Source: Promethearchaeota archaeon (GTDB lineage: Archaea; Asgardarchaeota; Lokiarchaeia; Sigynarchaeales; SOKP01). Taken from it: a stretch of 13,157 bases of DNA. Location: contig WJKD01000916.1 in NCBI GenBank assembly GCA_014729315.1, positions 1-13,157 on the forward strand. Direction: 5' to 3'. The position numbers and the translations under genes were made by a program. The notes under the pieces are model-generated. The model saw nothing but the letters and a program-made list of their open reading frames with translations, was not told the origin of the DNA and did not search any database. Positions 6,363 through 13,016 of the stretch are shown here, piece by piece (the first letter of the stretch is position 1; every line of letters starts with the position of its first letter).

Positions 6363-7892
6363 ATGAAAAAGAAAATATTATTCATCCAACCATTTTTAAT
6401 AGAAAAATATCAAGATCAGAAGGTTTTAACTGAAATTCTTTTAATTTGGTACGTTTATCTTGAGAACTATTTGAAGCAAAAATTGAGTAATATAGTAAGC
6501 GATATACTATATTTACCGCTTGAACAGAAGAAGGGAAGAATCAGCGTCGAATCTTATAGTGATAAAGCAACATTCTTCCGTCAAATGGATGAACTAGTTT
6601 CAGATATTAAATTTACACTTGATTCTGATACATATGTGTGCATATCAGGTACAACTTCCTATTATTACTTATCAGTAAAAATTATCGCAGAATATTTTCA
6701 AGAAAAACATCAAGATTCTAAAGTCATTTTTGGAGGTGCTCATGCCATTGCTAGGCCCGAATGTTTTCATTATAAAAATTCACCTATAGATTACTTAATT
6801 CTTGGTGAGGGCGAGAAGGTTTTTTATGAAGTAGTTAAAAAATCCTTTAAAAAACAAGATATTCCAAAGCTTTTAATGGGTCCTCCAGTTTTGGATCTGA
6901 ATAAATTACCCGATTTGGATTTGTCGATATTAAACAAATATATCAATAACTTTAGAAGTTTAAGTATATGTCTCTCAAGAGGATGTCCGTATAATTGCAC
7001 TTTTTGTATGGAAAGGGAGCTTGCCGAAAATTTCAAATTTGTTAAAAGATGGCGTAGTTATTCTCCCAAAAGAGCGATTAATGAATGTCGATTGATGATT
7101 GAATATGGTCAAAATAATGGGATACAAGATTTTGGATTCGTAGATCCTACTTTTGCTGGAGGAAATAAGCATTGGATGAAGAACTTCCTTGATTTATGGG
7201 ATTTTCAAGAAGACTATAATAATGTGTGGATTGAAACGAGGTTTGATATTTTAAACGATGATTTGATAGAAACATTGCAAAAAAAACATTTTTTTGTCTG
7301 GTACGGTCTTGAGAGCTGCTCAAAGTCAATGTTAAAAATAATGAATAAGCACATCAATCCTACTAAATATCTCGAAAAAGTTGAAACGGTTATCAAAAAA
7401 CATAAAGAACTTGACTATATTACTATGCTCAATGTAATTTTCAATCACCCCGGCGAGACAAAGAAAACTTTTAAAGATTCTTTTGATGGTTTAGAGAAAA
7501 TTAAATACAACGACATTTCTGATAGTATCTATTTTTCCCCGCGATATTATCATCACTTTCCAGGTACCAGAATTTATAATAAAATCAATAATTACATGAA
7601 TAAATTTAAAACAATTATAGCTTATCCCAAATGGTGGGAATCAGAAAATTTGTTGAGGTTTGGACCTTATATGGTAAGAGCCAGCTCATCTTTAAAATTA
7701 CACAATCTAATAAGACAATTTTCGGAACGATATGCTTTATTGAACCAATTGTCAATTAATAACCTTAAAAAAAATAAATCAGAAGGACATATTTTAAAGA
7801 TATTGGATAAGAAGAAAAAGACAAAATCTTTTACACAGTTAAGCGAAGACTTGTATAATTTTATGAGTAAAAACAAGCTAGAGGATCTATAA
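6363..7892 (+). CDS. Cobalamin-binding-type (B12) radical SAM protein, second of a tandem pair
   Basis: The product has 509 residues in the same order as its neighbour: an N-terminal KILFIQPF strand, GGAHA at 124-128, LGEGE at 147-151, and the cluster motif CPYNCTFC (Cys208, Cys212, Cys215). GLESCS, PGTRIY and a KWW motif follow. It is a diverged paralogue of the preceding protein, so the two may act in sequence on one substrate, or as a pair. The DxHxxG cobalamin ligand motif is absent here too. The start at 6363 is preceded by GAGGGA (6350-6355), a partial ribosome site, and no promoter is visible in the 20-base gap. The minus-strand frames that cover parts of this gene are shadows. Reaction and substrate are unknown. 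Methyltransferase activity is the most common function in the wider family. Confidence 0.88.
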   Translation: MKKKILFIQPFLIEKYQDQKVLTEILLIWYVYLENYLKQKLSNIVSDILYLPLEQKKGRISVESYSDKATFFRQMDELVSDIKFTLDSDTYVCISGTTSYYYLSVKIIAEYFQEKHQDSKVIFGGAHAIARPECFHYKNSPIDYLILGEGEKVFYEVVKKSFKKQDIPKLLMGPPVLDLNKLPDLDLSILNKYINNFRSLSICLSRGCPYNCTFCMERELAENFKFVKRWRSYSPKRAINECRLMIEYGQNNGIQDFGFVDPTFAGGNKHWMKNFLDLWDFQEDYNNVWIETRFDILNDDLIETLQKKHFFVWYGLESCSKSMLKIMNKHINPTKYLEKVETVIKKHKELDYITMLNVIFNHPGETKKTFKDSFDGLEKIKYNDISDSIYFSPRYYHHFPGTRIYNKINNYMNKFKTIIAYPKWWESENLLRFGPYMVRASSSLKLHNLIRQFSERYALLNQLSINNLKKNKSEGHILKILDKKKKTKSFTQLSEDLYNFMSKNKLEDL

Positions 7893-7964
7893 ATATTAAA
7901 TAAAACGAGATTTCACTATTTTCTCAGATATCACCTACTTTTTAGAAAAATTATTTTCAAGAAA

Positions 7965-7972
7965 TTTAAATA
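7965..7972 (+). promoter_or_regulatory. TATA box giving a probable leaderless mRNA
   Basis: TTTAAATA preceded by purine-rich AAGAAA lies 27 bases before ATG 7992, so transcription should start at the initiation codon. No ribosome site is present, which supports choosing ATG 7992 over the in-frame ATG at 8001. Confidence 0.6.
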
Positions 7973-7991
7973 GATAAAAATTAAAAAAATA

Positions 7992-9410
7992 ATGATTAGA
8001 ATGATCGAGTCGTTGACTATAAATAATAACTCCTTAGGAAAATCAATTTTAAAATATTTGGACAAAAAAGGGAAGATTAAGGCTGCGCTTCTACATAAAT
8101 TAATTAAGCGATTCTCTGAATCGGGGTTTGATAACCATAAAGTATCTAAGGATCAGTTATTATCTTGTTTGTTTTTCATGATGAGACGAAAAAAGATTGA
8201 GATTATAATTCCTGAGCTCTTTATTGTTCATTGGGATAAATCTGAATTAAAAGACTTACGCTTTTTGGAGGATGGTTATTATCTTACCAGAAAATATAAA
8301 ACAATAGATAAAAATCAGTTATCACAATCTAACTATTACTTTGATTCCAGAGAAAAGGTTTTTGAAAATGATGACAAATATGAGGATCTTATAGATCGTT
8401 TAAGAAAACTGATTAGGGAGATACCAGACCTAGCGTATAAAACAATTATCTACGATCCTATAGGTAACAAGTTACCACTAAACATTTACGAACCTTTTGA
8501 AGGAAATTATAAGATTAATGTTAAAAACATTCTTGTTCCAATTAAAAAAATTAATAAATTAGAAAACAGAAAAATCCAAATTCCATTAAAGCAACAACAC
8601 GAGAATTTAGAGATTATAAATTCTTATAGGTCAAAGTTTATGTGTTTTTATATAACATTATTAGAAACACTTTTAAAATCTATTCAAGATATTCAAAAAC
8701 AAAGAGATTCAAAGCGTCAAAAAAAAGCTCTAAATGATCTCATTACTAAGTTTGCCTGCTATTGCATAGCTTATGTAAAATCGGATTTAATTGAGATTAA
8801 AGAACCTAATCCTTATAGATGGCAAACATTTTTTCAATGTTTGAATATTCCATTAAAAATTGATTATTTAGATTTTAAATCGATTAATTTCTATGGTAGA
8901 ACTTTTGATACTCACGCTCAGTTAAAATATAGCATATTAATTGATAAGAATGAAAAAAATCTGATTAGTTATTTAAAGAGATTAGGTTATGAAGAATTGT
9001 CTTCACTTAATAGTATTAATAAAATAGCGATTGGAAAATTTCACGAGATATATTTCCCATGTTCAACATTAGAACATATGTATTTCTTTACTAAATATTT
9101 TAGTTTCTACCATTTATTCCTTCTATTTCATAATTGCTTTGATCATATCTGTAAAATGAAACCTCACATAAAGCTGACTAAATTCGAATGCGATCTTTAT
9201 CAAGTATTTTATCCTGTGATGGCTTCTCTTTTTGATGTAAAGGACAAAAATCTCAACCAAAGATTAATTTTTAAGTATTATACAGTTAATTCTCACGAAT
9301 TAGAACTTATTTATAACAAATATTTGATAAAAAACACGAGAATCATTGAAAAAAAGTTATTTAAGTACTATGTATTAAAATTTAAAAAGTTAAATCAAGA
9401 AAAATTATAA
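7992..9410 (+). CDS. Large soluble protein of unknown function
   Basis: The product has 472 residues and I do not recognise the family. It has no signal peptide and no convincing membrane span. Residues about 14-75 are helical with a pattern (SILKYLDKKGKIKAALLHKL, then a VSKDQLLSCLFFMMRRKKIE segment) that could be a winged-helix DNA-binding domain. The rest is mixed and very rich in lysine, isoleucine and tyrosine. Aromatic clusters in the C-terminal third (FFTKYFSFYH, with later His and Cys residues) look helical. No catalytic motif is evident. It follows the radical SAM pair by 99 bases but has its own promoter, so shared function is uncertain. Its codon use is as AT-rich as the pair's, and a history as acquired DNA is possible but unproven. 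Confidence 0.7.
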   Translation: MIRMIESLTINNNSLGKSILKYLDKKGKIKAALLHKLIKRFSESGFDNHKVSKDQLLSCLFFMMRRKKIEIIIPELFIVHWDKSELKDLRFLEDGYYLTRKYKTIDKNQLSQSNYYFDSREKVFENDDKYEDLIDRLRKLIREIPDLAYKTIIYDPIGNKLPLNIYEPFEGNYKINVKNILVPIKKINKLENRKIQIPLKQQHENLEIINSYRSKFMCFYITLLETLLKSIQDIQKQRDSKRQKKALNDLITKFACYCIAYVKSDLIEIKEPNPYRWQTFFQCLNIPLKIDYLDFKSINFYGRTFDTHAQLKYSILIDKNEKNLISYLKRLGYEELSSLNSINKIAIGKFHEIYFPCSTLEHMYFFTKYFSFYHLFLLFHNCFDHICKMKPHIKLTKFECDLYQVFYPVMASLFDVKDKNLNQRLIFKYYTVNSHELELIYNKYLIKNTRIIEKKLFKYYVLKFKKLNQEKL

Positions 9411-9474
9411 TGTCAACTTATTAGAAATAACTTTAGCAATTCGCTTATTTTACCTAATTTTTGATTAGTCGAAA

Positions 9475-9489
9475 CGAAAAGTTTAAATA
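9475..9489 (+). promoter_or_regulatory. Canonical archaeal promoter about 190 bases upstream of the tfb start of translation
   Basis: CGAAAAG followed by TTTAAATA (9482-9489) is among the best BRE/TATA matches in the window. Transcription should begin near 9508-9510. The next large gene starts only at 9697, so the transcript either has a leader of about 190 bases or includes a small RNA. A four-codon frame (ATG 9519 to TGA 9533) lies right at the predicted 5' end. Confidence 0.6.
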
Positions 9490-9509
9490 TAAATTTTGTT
9501 TATAATTAG

Positions 9510-9680
9510 ATTGCTAAAATGGGTTACACTTGAGGATCATTCACTTTTATTTTTCTAACATGTCAACAGCACGGGAATACTACATCATACCACGATATTT
9601 ATGCTATGCATTGATCTGAAAGATAATAAGTTTTAAAAATGAAACTCGGGTTGAGAATTAGATTTTATTGGTATAATTTA
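9510..9680 (+). other. Apparent long 5' leader or small-RNA region before tfb
   Basis: There is no open frame of note, no tRNA cloverleaf and no clear C/D or H/ACA box set. The stretch is less AT-rich than the flanking intergenic DNA at about 9565-9620. A second, weaker TATA-like box (TTTTAAAA, about 9631-9638) could give a shorter leader of around 40 bases. Confidence 0.35.
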
Positions 9681-9696
9681 GCATTCTAGTGAATGC
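9681..9696 (+). repeat. Hairpin directly abutting the tfb start codon
   Basis: GCATTC (9681-9686) and GAATGC (9691-9696) are exact reverse complements around the loop TAGT, and the ATG begins at the very next base. In RNA the stem would sit where the ribosome lands. In DNA it is a short palindrome at the start of the gene. Translational or autoregulatory control is an inference. Confidence 0.5.
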
Positions 9697-10629
9697 ATGA
9701 GTAAGAATATAAATTTAGTTATTCAAAATGAGGTTAAAAAGTTGGAAATAAAAACAGATCTTAATGTTAATATTAATTTATGCCCCGAATGCGGAGGAAA
9801 AATTATATCGATTCATGAGCGGGGTGAAGTTGTTTGTAGACAATGCGGTCTTGTAATAAATGAAAGAATTTTAGATATTTCTCACAGTGATAAAAGAGCT
9901 TTTACAAAACAAGAGAAAGATAAAAGAGAGAGAACTGGTTCTCCAATCTCCATTTTACTTCCAGATATGGGTCTTAGTACTGTAATAGATAAAAAAAGCA
10001 TTACAAATCCCGACTTAAAAAGAGCTGCAAAATGGAATTCAAGGATGAGTTGGGATAAAAGAAATATGTTAATTGCTACAACAGAATTAAAAAGAATCGG
10101 GAGTAATATGGACTTACCAGATCACATTAAAAAGGCAGCAATTCGTCTCTATAAAGAAGCATTTAAAAAAAAATTGCTCAGAGGACGTTCCATTAATGGA
10201 ATGGTTGCTGCCAGCCTATATTTTGCATGTCGGGAAAAAAGATTCCCTAGAACTCTTCAAGAGATTTTAGAACAAACTTCAATTAGTCCAAAAAATGTAA
10301 GAAGATGCTATAGAACTCTAATTAGAGAATTAAACTTAAAAGTTCCCTCAACTGATCCTATTTCACTTATACCTCGCTTTATTGCAGAATTAAATTTAGA
10401 TATACAAACTGAAAAAAACACTATTAAAATATTAAACTTATATATGTCCAAGTATTCAACAAGCGGTAAGGACCCAAAAGGCTTATGTGCTGGAGCATTA
10501 TATTTGGTTTGTAAAATAAAAAATGAGAAGATAAGCCAGAAGGAAATTGCTAATCTTATTGGAGTTACTGAAGTAACACTCCGCTCTCGCTATAAAGAAT
10601 TAAAGTCTAAATTAAAAATAAAATCTTGA
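9697..10629 (+). CDS. tfb: Transcription initiation factor B (archaeal TFIIB homologue)
   Basis: The protein bridges TBP on the TATA box and RNA polymerase, and reads the BRE. Its 310 residues match the usual length. The N-terminal zinc ribbon uses Cys29, Cys32, Cys47 and Cys50 (CPEC and CRQC). The reader/linker region follows at about 55-100, with RAFTKQEKDKRERTGSP-like character, and then two cyclin-fold repeats (about 110-205 and 210-305). The second repeat ends in a helix-turn-helix (KEIANLIGVTEVTLRSRY) that contacts the BRE. All expected parts are present, so it should be functional. It stands alone, is convergent with the next gene, and has either a long leader or a closer weak promoter, plus a hairpin touching its ATG. 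Archaea often have several TFB copies. Whether this is the main one or a specialised one cannot be told here. Confidence 0.96.
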   Translation: MSKNINLVIQNEVKKLEIKTDLNVNINLCPECGGKIISIHERGEVVCRQCGLVINERILDISHSDKRAFTKQEKDKRERTGSPISILLPDMGLSTVIDKKSITNPDLKRAAKWNSRMSWDKRNMLIATTELKRIGSNMDLPDHIKKAAIRLYKEAFKKKLLRGRSINGMVAASLYFACREKRFPRTLQEILEQTSISPKNVRRCYRTLIRELNLKVPSTDPISLIPRFIAELNLDIQTEKNTIKILNLYMSKYSTSGKDPKGLCAGALYLVCKIKNEKISQKEIANLIGVTEVTLRSRYKELKSKLKIKS

Positions 10630-10638
10630 TTATATCAA

Positions 10639-11223
10639 TTATCTTTTTTCTTTTTCTAATAGTAATTTAATGAAGTCAGGAAGAGTCAATAAATATCCTT
10701 GGGCATTCGGGAGATATTTTATTATTTTTGTGAATAGTTGAGAATAATGATGAGCTTTTTCTTTTTGCTCCAAAACATCATTTCTTGATTGTTCTCGCAT
10801 AGTTTCCACGGGATTTCCTTTCATAACCGCTCGGGCGGGAATTACCAAGCCAGGGGGTACAAGGCTCTTATTTAAGATCACAGCACCTTCTCCAATTGAT
10901 GTTTCTTCAAACAAAAAACTTCCCTCTAAAATTTGGACATAATCTTCTAAAAATCCACCTAAGAGAGTAACTCCGGTCTCAAGGATGCAGTATCTACCGA
11001 TGTGAATAGGGCTTTTCTGAGATCGGGTCAACAATATTACTCCATTAAAGATAGTACTGTATTGTTCTATGTTGATTTGTGATTTTTCTGCCCTGATAAT
11101 AGAACCCGGCCAGATAATAGCATTATCTTTTATGGATACGTCTCCAATAATAGTAGATAAGGGCGAAACATACGCATTCTCGCTTATTTTCGGTTTTTTA
11201 TCGTTATATTCCATTAAAACCAT
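10639..11223 (-). CDS. Left-handed beta-helix protein of the gamma-carbonic anhydrase family, zinc ligands missing
   Basis: The product has 194 residues. Hexapeptide-repeat turns run from about residue 13 to 137 (I-G-D-V-S, WPGSIIRAE, PIHIG, SIGEGAVI, PARAVMKGNP), the fold of gamma-carbonic anhydrases, YrdA/PaaY-like proteins and dynactin p25/p27. A helical C-terminal tail follows. Aligned by eye to the family, the three zinc histidines are replaced by Leu65, Thr83 and Leu88, and the only histidines are 74, 158 and 159. The RGD-like turn is RAE. Carbonic anhydrase activity is therefore unlikely. A scaffold or binding role is more plausible. ATG 11223 has GAGGGAT six or fewer bases upstream, though the in-frame ATG at 11214 is possible. 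The gene ends 9 bases from the tfb stop, convergent. Confidence 0.85.
   Translation of the reverse strand: MVLMEYNDKKPKISENAYVSPLSTIIGDVSIKDNAIIWPGSIIRAEKSQINIEQYSTIFNGVILLTRSQKSPIHIGRYCILETGVTLLGGFLEDYVQILEGSFLFEETSIGEGAVILNKSLVPPGLVIPARAVMKGNPVETMREQSRNDVLEQKEKAHHYSQLFTKIIKYLPNAQGYLLTLPDFIKLLLEKEKR
10640..10657 (+). terminator. T-rich terminator of tfb inside the 3' end of the convergent gene
   Basis: After the tfb stop at 10629 the plus strand runs into TTATC-TTTTTT-C-TTTTT (10639-10655), the sort of U-rich tract that ends archaeal transcription. On the other strand the same bases encode the last residues (EKEKR) of the beta-helix protein. Confidence 0.5.
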
Positions 11224-11331
11224 TTTATCCCTCTTTTAAAACCTTATGATGGGTTTAAGTCAATATTTAATATTATAGTTAATAATTGCTTTATAGATTT
11301 ATAATATTATATTTATAAAGATTATATAAGT

Positions 11332-12147
11332 TTATTTGCTTAATGTTTTAAATGGATTTTCGGAATCAAAATAGGTAAATTCTTCACGAGGAAAATGTAA
11401 ACTCAAATAATTTGTAAGTTTTTTCAAAGAGATGGTTGTAGAATAATATCTTGGAAATTCAAGAAATGTCATCCCGATATCATTAAGATAAGAAGCTTCT
11501 TGATAATCTAATTGATCAGAAATAATACAATTACATCCTATTTCTTCCAACTCGTTTAAAATCTTAGAATTTATAGTCTTTCCTCTAATAATACAGATCT
11601 TTTCAATTTCGCACTTTAGATTTCCAATAAATCTTATTTTTTCAGAAGATATGACATTCTTTATCCTACTTAATAGATTTAGCAGTAAAAATGGTTTTTC
11701 TTGATCTGGATAGAATTTTGGTTTACATACTATTCCTAAATTAACACTAATTTCATTTGTAGTCGTTTCCAATAAATCTTCAATTTCTAAGTATAAAACA
11801 TTTTGAATAGTGTCGAAAATCCCATAAGAGCCCATATAAAACGCTGCATTCAATATATATATAATCATAGGATAATTCGAGAGTAAATTTAATTTATTTA
11901 TCAAATTCGAGTTGAACTTCAAGATAGGTTCTCTCAATAGAGGATTAAAAGAAATAATTAAATTATATTTTTTTACCACAGCATGGTGAATAGCTTTTTT
12001 ATTTAGGTCAATTGTAATTAAAATCTTGTGAATTGGTTTATTTTCTTTAAAAGTCCCATATTGAATACCATGAAATTCTTTCTCTGAACTATAGGTTTGT
12101 GGAGAAATCTCGTCATCTAATAGTGTGATTAATTCTTTTAATAACAT
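11332..12147 (-). CDS. NIF3-family (DUF34) protein lacking the usual metal ligands
   Basis: The product has 271 residues, the length of single-domain-pair NIF3 proteins, which form hexamer rings with a two-metal site. Family landmarks are EFHGIQYG (24-31, like the usual WDNxGLxxG), TIDLNKKAIHHAV (45-57, like the TLDVTxxVxxEA region), NLIISFNPL (62-70), the DTIQNVLYLE stretch after a MGSYGIF turn, and the C-terminal ISDQLDYQEA ... NPF end. The metal residues are replaced. The HH pair becomes Phe67-Asn68, the HTxxD region becomes NAAFY (100-104), and the late GHxxxE becomes PRYYST with Arg233 and Thr237. The protein may therefore be non-catalytic. Known members are linked to GTP cyclohydrolase-type or unknown roles. 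A possible TATA box lies on the minus strand at 12185-12192. The gene is divergent from the HIT gene. Confidence 0.75.
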   Translation of the reverse strand: MLLKELITLLDDEISPQTYSSEKEFHGIQYGTFKENKPIHKILITIDLNKKAIHHAVVKKYNLIISFNPLLREPILKFNSNLINKLNLLSNYPMIIYILNAAFYMGSYGIFDTIQNVLYLEIEDLLETTTNEISVNLGIVCKPKFYPDQEKPFLLLNLLSRIKNVISSEKIRFIGNLKCEIEKICIIRGKTINSKILNELEEIGCNCIISDQLDYQEASYLNDIGMTFLEFPRYYSTTISLKKLTNYLSLHFPREEFTYFDSENPFKTLSK

Positions 12148-12223
12148 TTTAATGATTATTATTTCGTAAGATCTGAAATATTGGCTTATAAATTAATAAT
12201 AACCCAGTAGCTAATTTTAAATT

Positions 12224-12243
12224 TTTAAATAAGACTTTTATAT
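12224..12243 (+). promoter_or_regulatory. Promoter region of the HIT gene
   Basis: Two overlapping TATA candidates are present: TTTAAATA at 12224-12231 and TTTATAT at 12237-12243 after AAGAC. Either would start transcription about 25-40 bases before the TTG start, leaving room for the ribosome site at 12277-12284. The region is shared with the divergent NIF3-like gene. Confidence 0.4.
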
Positions 12244-12276
12244 CATTTAAAATGAGGATTTATTAAACCAAAAATA

Positions 12277-12284
12277 AGGTGATC
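12277..12284 (+). promoter_or_regulatory. Shine-Dalgarno site that fixes the TTG start of the HIT gene
   Basis: AGGTGATC, identical to the site at 188-195 and with the same 4-base spacer, precedes TTG 12289. It supports the non-ATG start. The first in-frame ATG (residue 14) would cut off the zinc cysteines. Confidence 0.75.
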
Positions 12285-12288
12285 AATT

Positions 12289-12702
12289 TTGAAAATCGAC
12301 GATTGTATCTTTTGCCAAATTATTAAAATGGATATTCCCTCAAAAGTTATTGATCAAGGTAAGGACCATTTAGCGTTTTTAGATATTTTTCCTATTAATA
12401 GGGGACATACTATCGTAATTCCAAAAGAACACTATGAGAATTTAGAAACAATACCAGAAGATCTTTTAAGTGAATTATATAGGCAAGTTAAAAAGATTGC
12501 CAAATTAATTCATAAAAAACTCAATGTTGATGGATATAATATATTACAAAATAATTTTGAAGCAGCAGGCCAAGCAATAAAACATTTTCATATTCATATT
12601 ATTCCAAGGTATCGTAATGATAAAAGATTTAATATAAAAATACCTAGAAATAAAGCTGCGGACGAAGAACTTCAAGATATTTTAAAAATCTTGAAAAATT
12701 AA
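12289..12702 (+). CDS. HIT family (HINT-like) nucleotide hydrolase
   Basis: The product has 137 residues, the normal size for HINT-type histidine-triad proteins, which cleave AMP-linked compounds such as adenosine phosphoramidates. The catalytic triad region is HFHIHII (His99, His101, His103), with the nucleophile normally being the middle position, and it is preceded by AAGQAIK, the typical glycine-glutamine approach. Cys6 and Cys9 (CIFC), His48 and His99 form the expected structural zinc site. The nucleotide-pocket stretch FLDIFPINRGHTIVIPKEH is well kept. The TTG start is supported by AGGTGATC four bases upstream and by the need for the CIFC motif. The gene is divergent from the NIF3-like gene and followed by a T-rich terminator and then the pilin. 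No sign of damage is visible. Confidence 0.94.
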   Translation: MKIDDCIFCQIIKMDIPSKVIDQGKDHLAFLDIFPINRGHTIVIPKEHYENLETIPEDLLSELYRQVKKIAKLIHKKLNVDGYNILQNNFEAAGQAIKHFHIHIIPRYRNDKRFNIKIPRNKAADEELQDILKILKN

Positions 12703-12733
12703 TCTTTCTTTTTTAAAAAAATAGTTTTTCTTT
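12703..12733 (+). terminator. T-rich terminator after the HIT gene
   Basis: Directly after the stop come TCTTTCTTTTTT (12703-12714) and a second T-run at about 12725-12733. Such U-rich tracts terminate archaeal transcription without needing a hairpin. Confidence 0.45.
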
Positions 12734-12738
12734 AAAAA
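12731..12738 (+). promoter_or_regulatory. TATA-like box for the pilin gene
   Basis: TTTAAAAA lies 33 bases before ATG 12764, giving a very short leader or a leaderless message. The purine-rich BRE is poor, so this is tentative. Confidence 0.4.
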
Positions 12739-12763
12739 CATATCTTCATAATAAATAGCAGTT

Positions 12764-12994
12764 ATGAAAATTTTATCCTCGATTAAAAAGATCTATAAAA
12801 AGATTAGGGAATTTCTTATTAACGAGAAAGGTGGAAATCTTATTGAATATGCCTTGTTAATTGGGTTTGCATTATTTATATTCTTCCTTTTGGTTGGTGT
12901 AGTAGCTTCCATGCTGGATTGGGCAGTAGTCCAGGGTGAAGGATTTAAAGAAACTGCCGAAGAATTAGACAAAATAATTAGGATAAATAATTAA
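12764..12994 (+). CDS. Flp/class III-type type IV pilin-like protein
   Basis: The product has 76 residues. A basic leader of about 23 residues (several lysines, ending NEKG) is followed by GNLIEYALL, which matches the Flp-type processing motif with glutamate at +5 when cut after Gly23. A hydrophobic helix (about 29-53) then forms the pilin core. The short C-terminal part (WAVVQGEGFKETAEELDK) is acidic. A dedicated prepilin peptidase would remove the leader and a secretion ATPase would assemble the filament. Neither gene is in this window. The frame ends at TAA 12992-12994. The gene stands alone, with its own weak promoter. Function as a surface filament subunit is inferred from the leader and size. 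Confidence 0.8.
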   Translation: MKILSSIKKIYKKIREFLINEKGGNLIEYALLIGFALFIFFLLVGVVASMLDWAVVQGEGFKETAEELDKIIRINN

Positions 12995-13016
12995 GTAGCA
13001 TTATCTTCGCTGAAAT

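Noticed and set aside
6134..7876. Several minus-strand frames of 60-83 codons across the radical SAM genes
   Set aside because: They are shadows of two well-supported plus-strand genes, with phenylalanine- and serine-rich translations typical of antisense frames in AT-rich DNA.
9510..9696. tRNA or C/D box RNA in the tfb leader
   Set aside because: I could not pair a cloverleaf and found no matching C and D boxes, although an unclassified small RNA stays possible.
10639..11223. Active carbonic anhydrase
   Set aside because: The fold matches, but all three zinc-binding histidines are replaced and no other histidines are placed to substitute.
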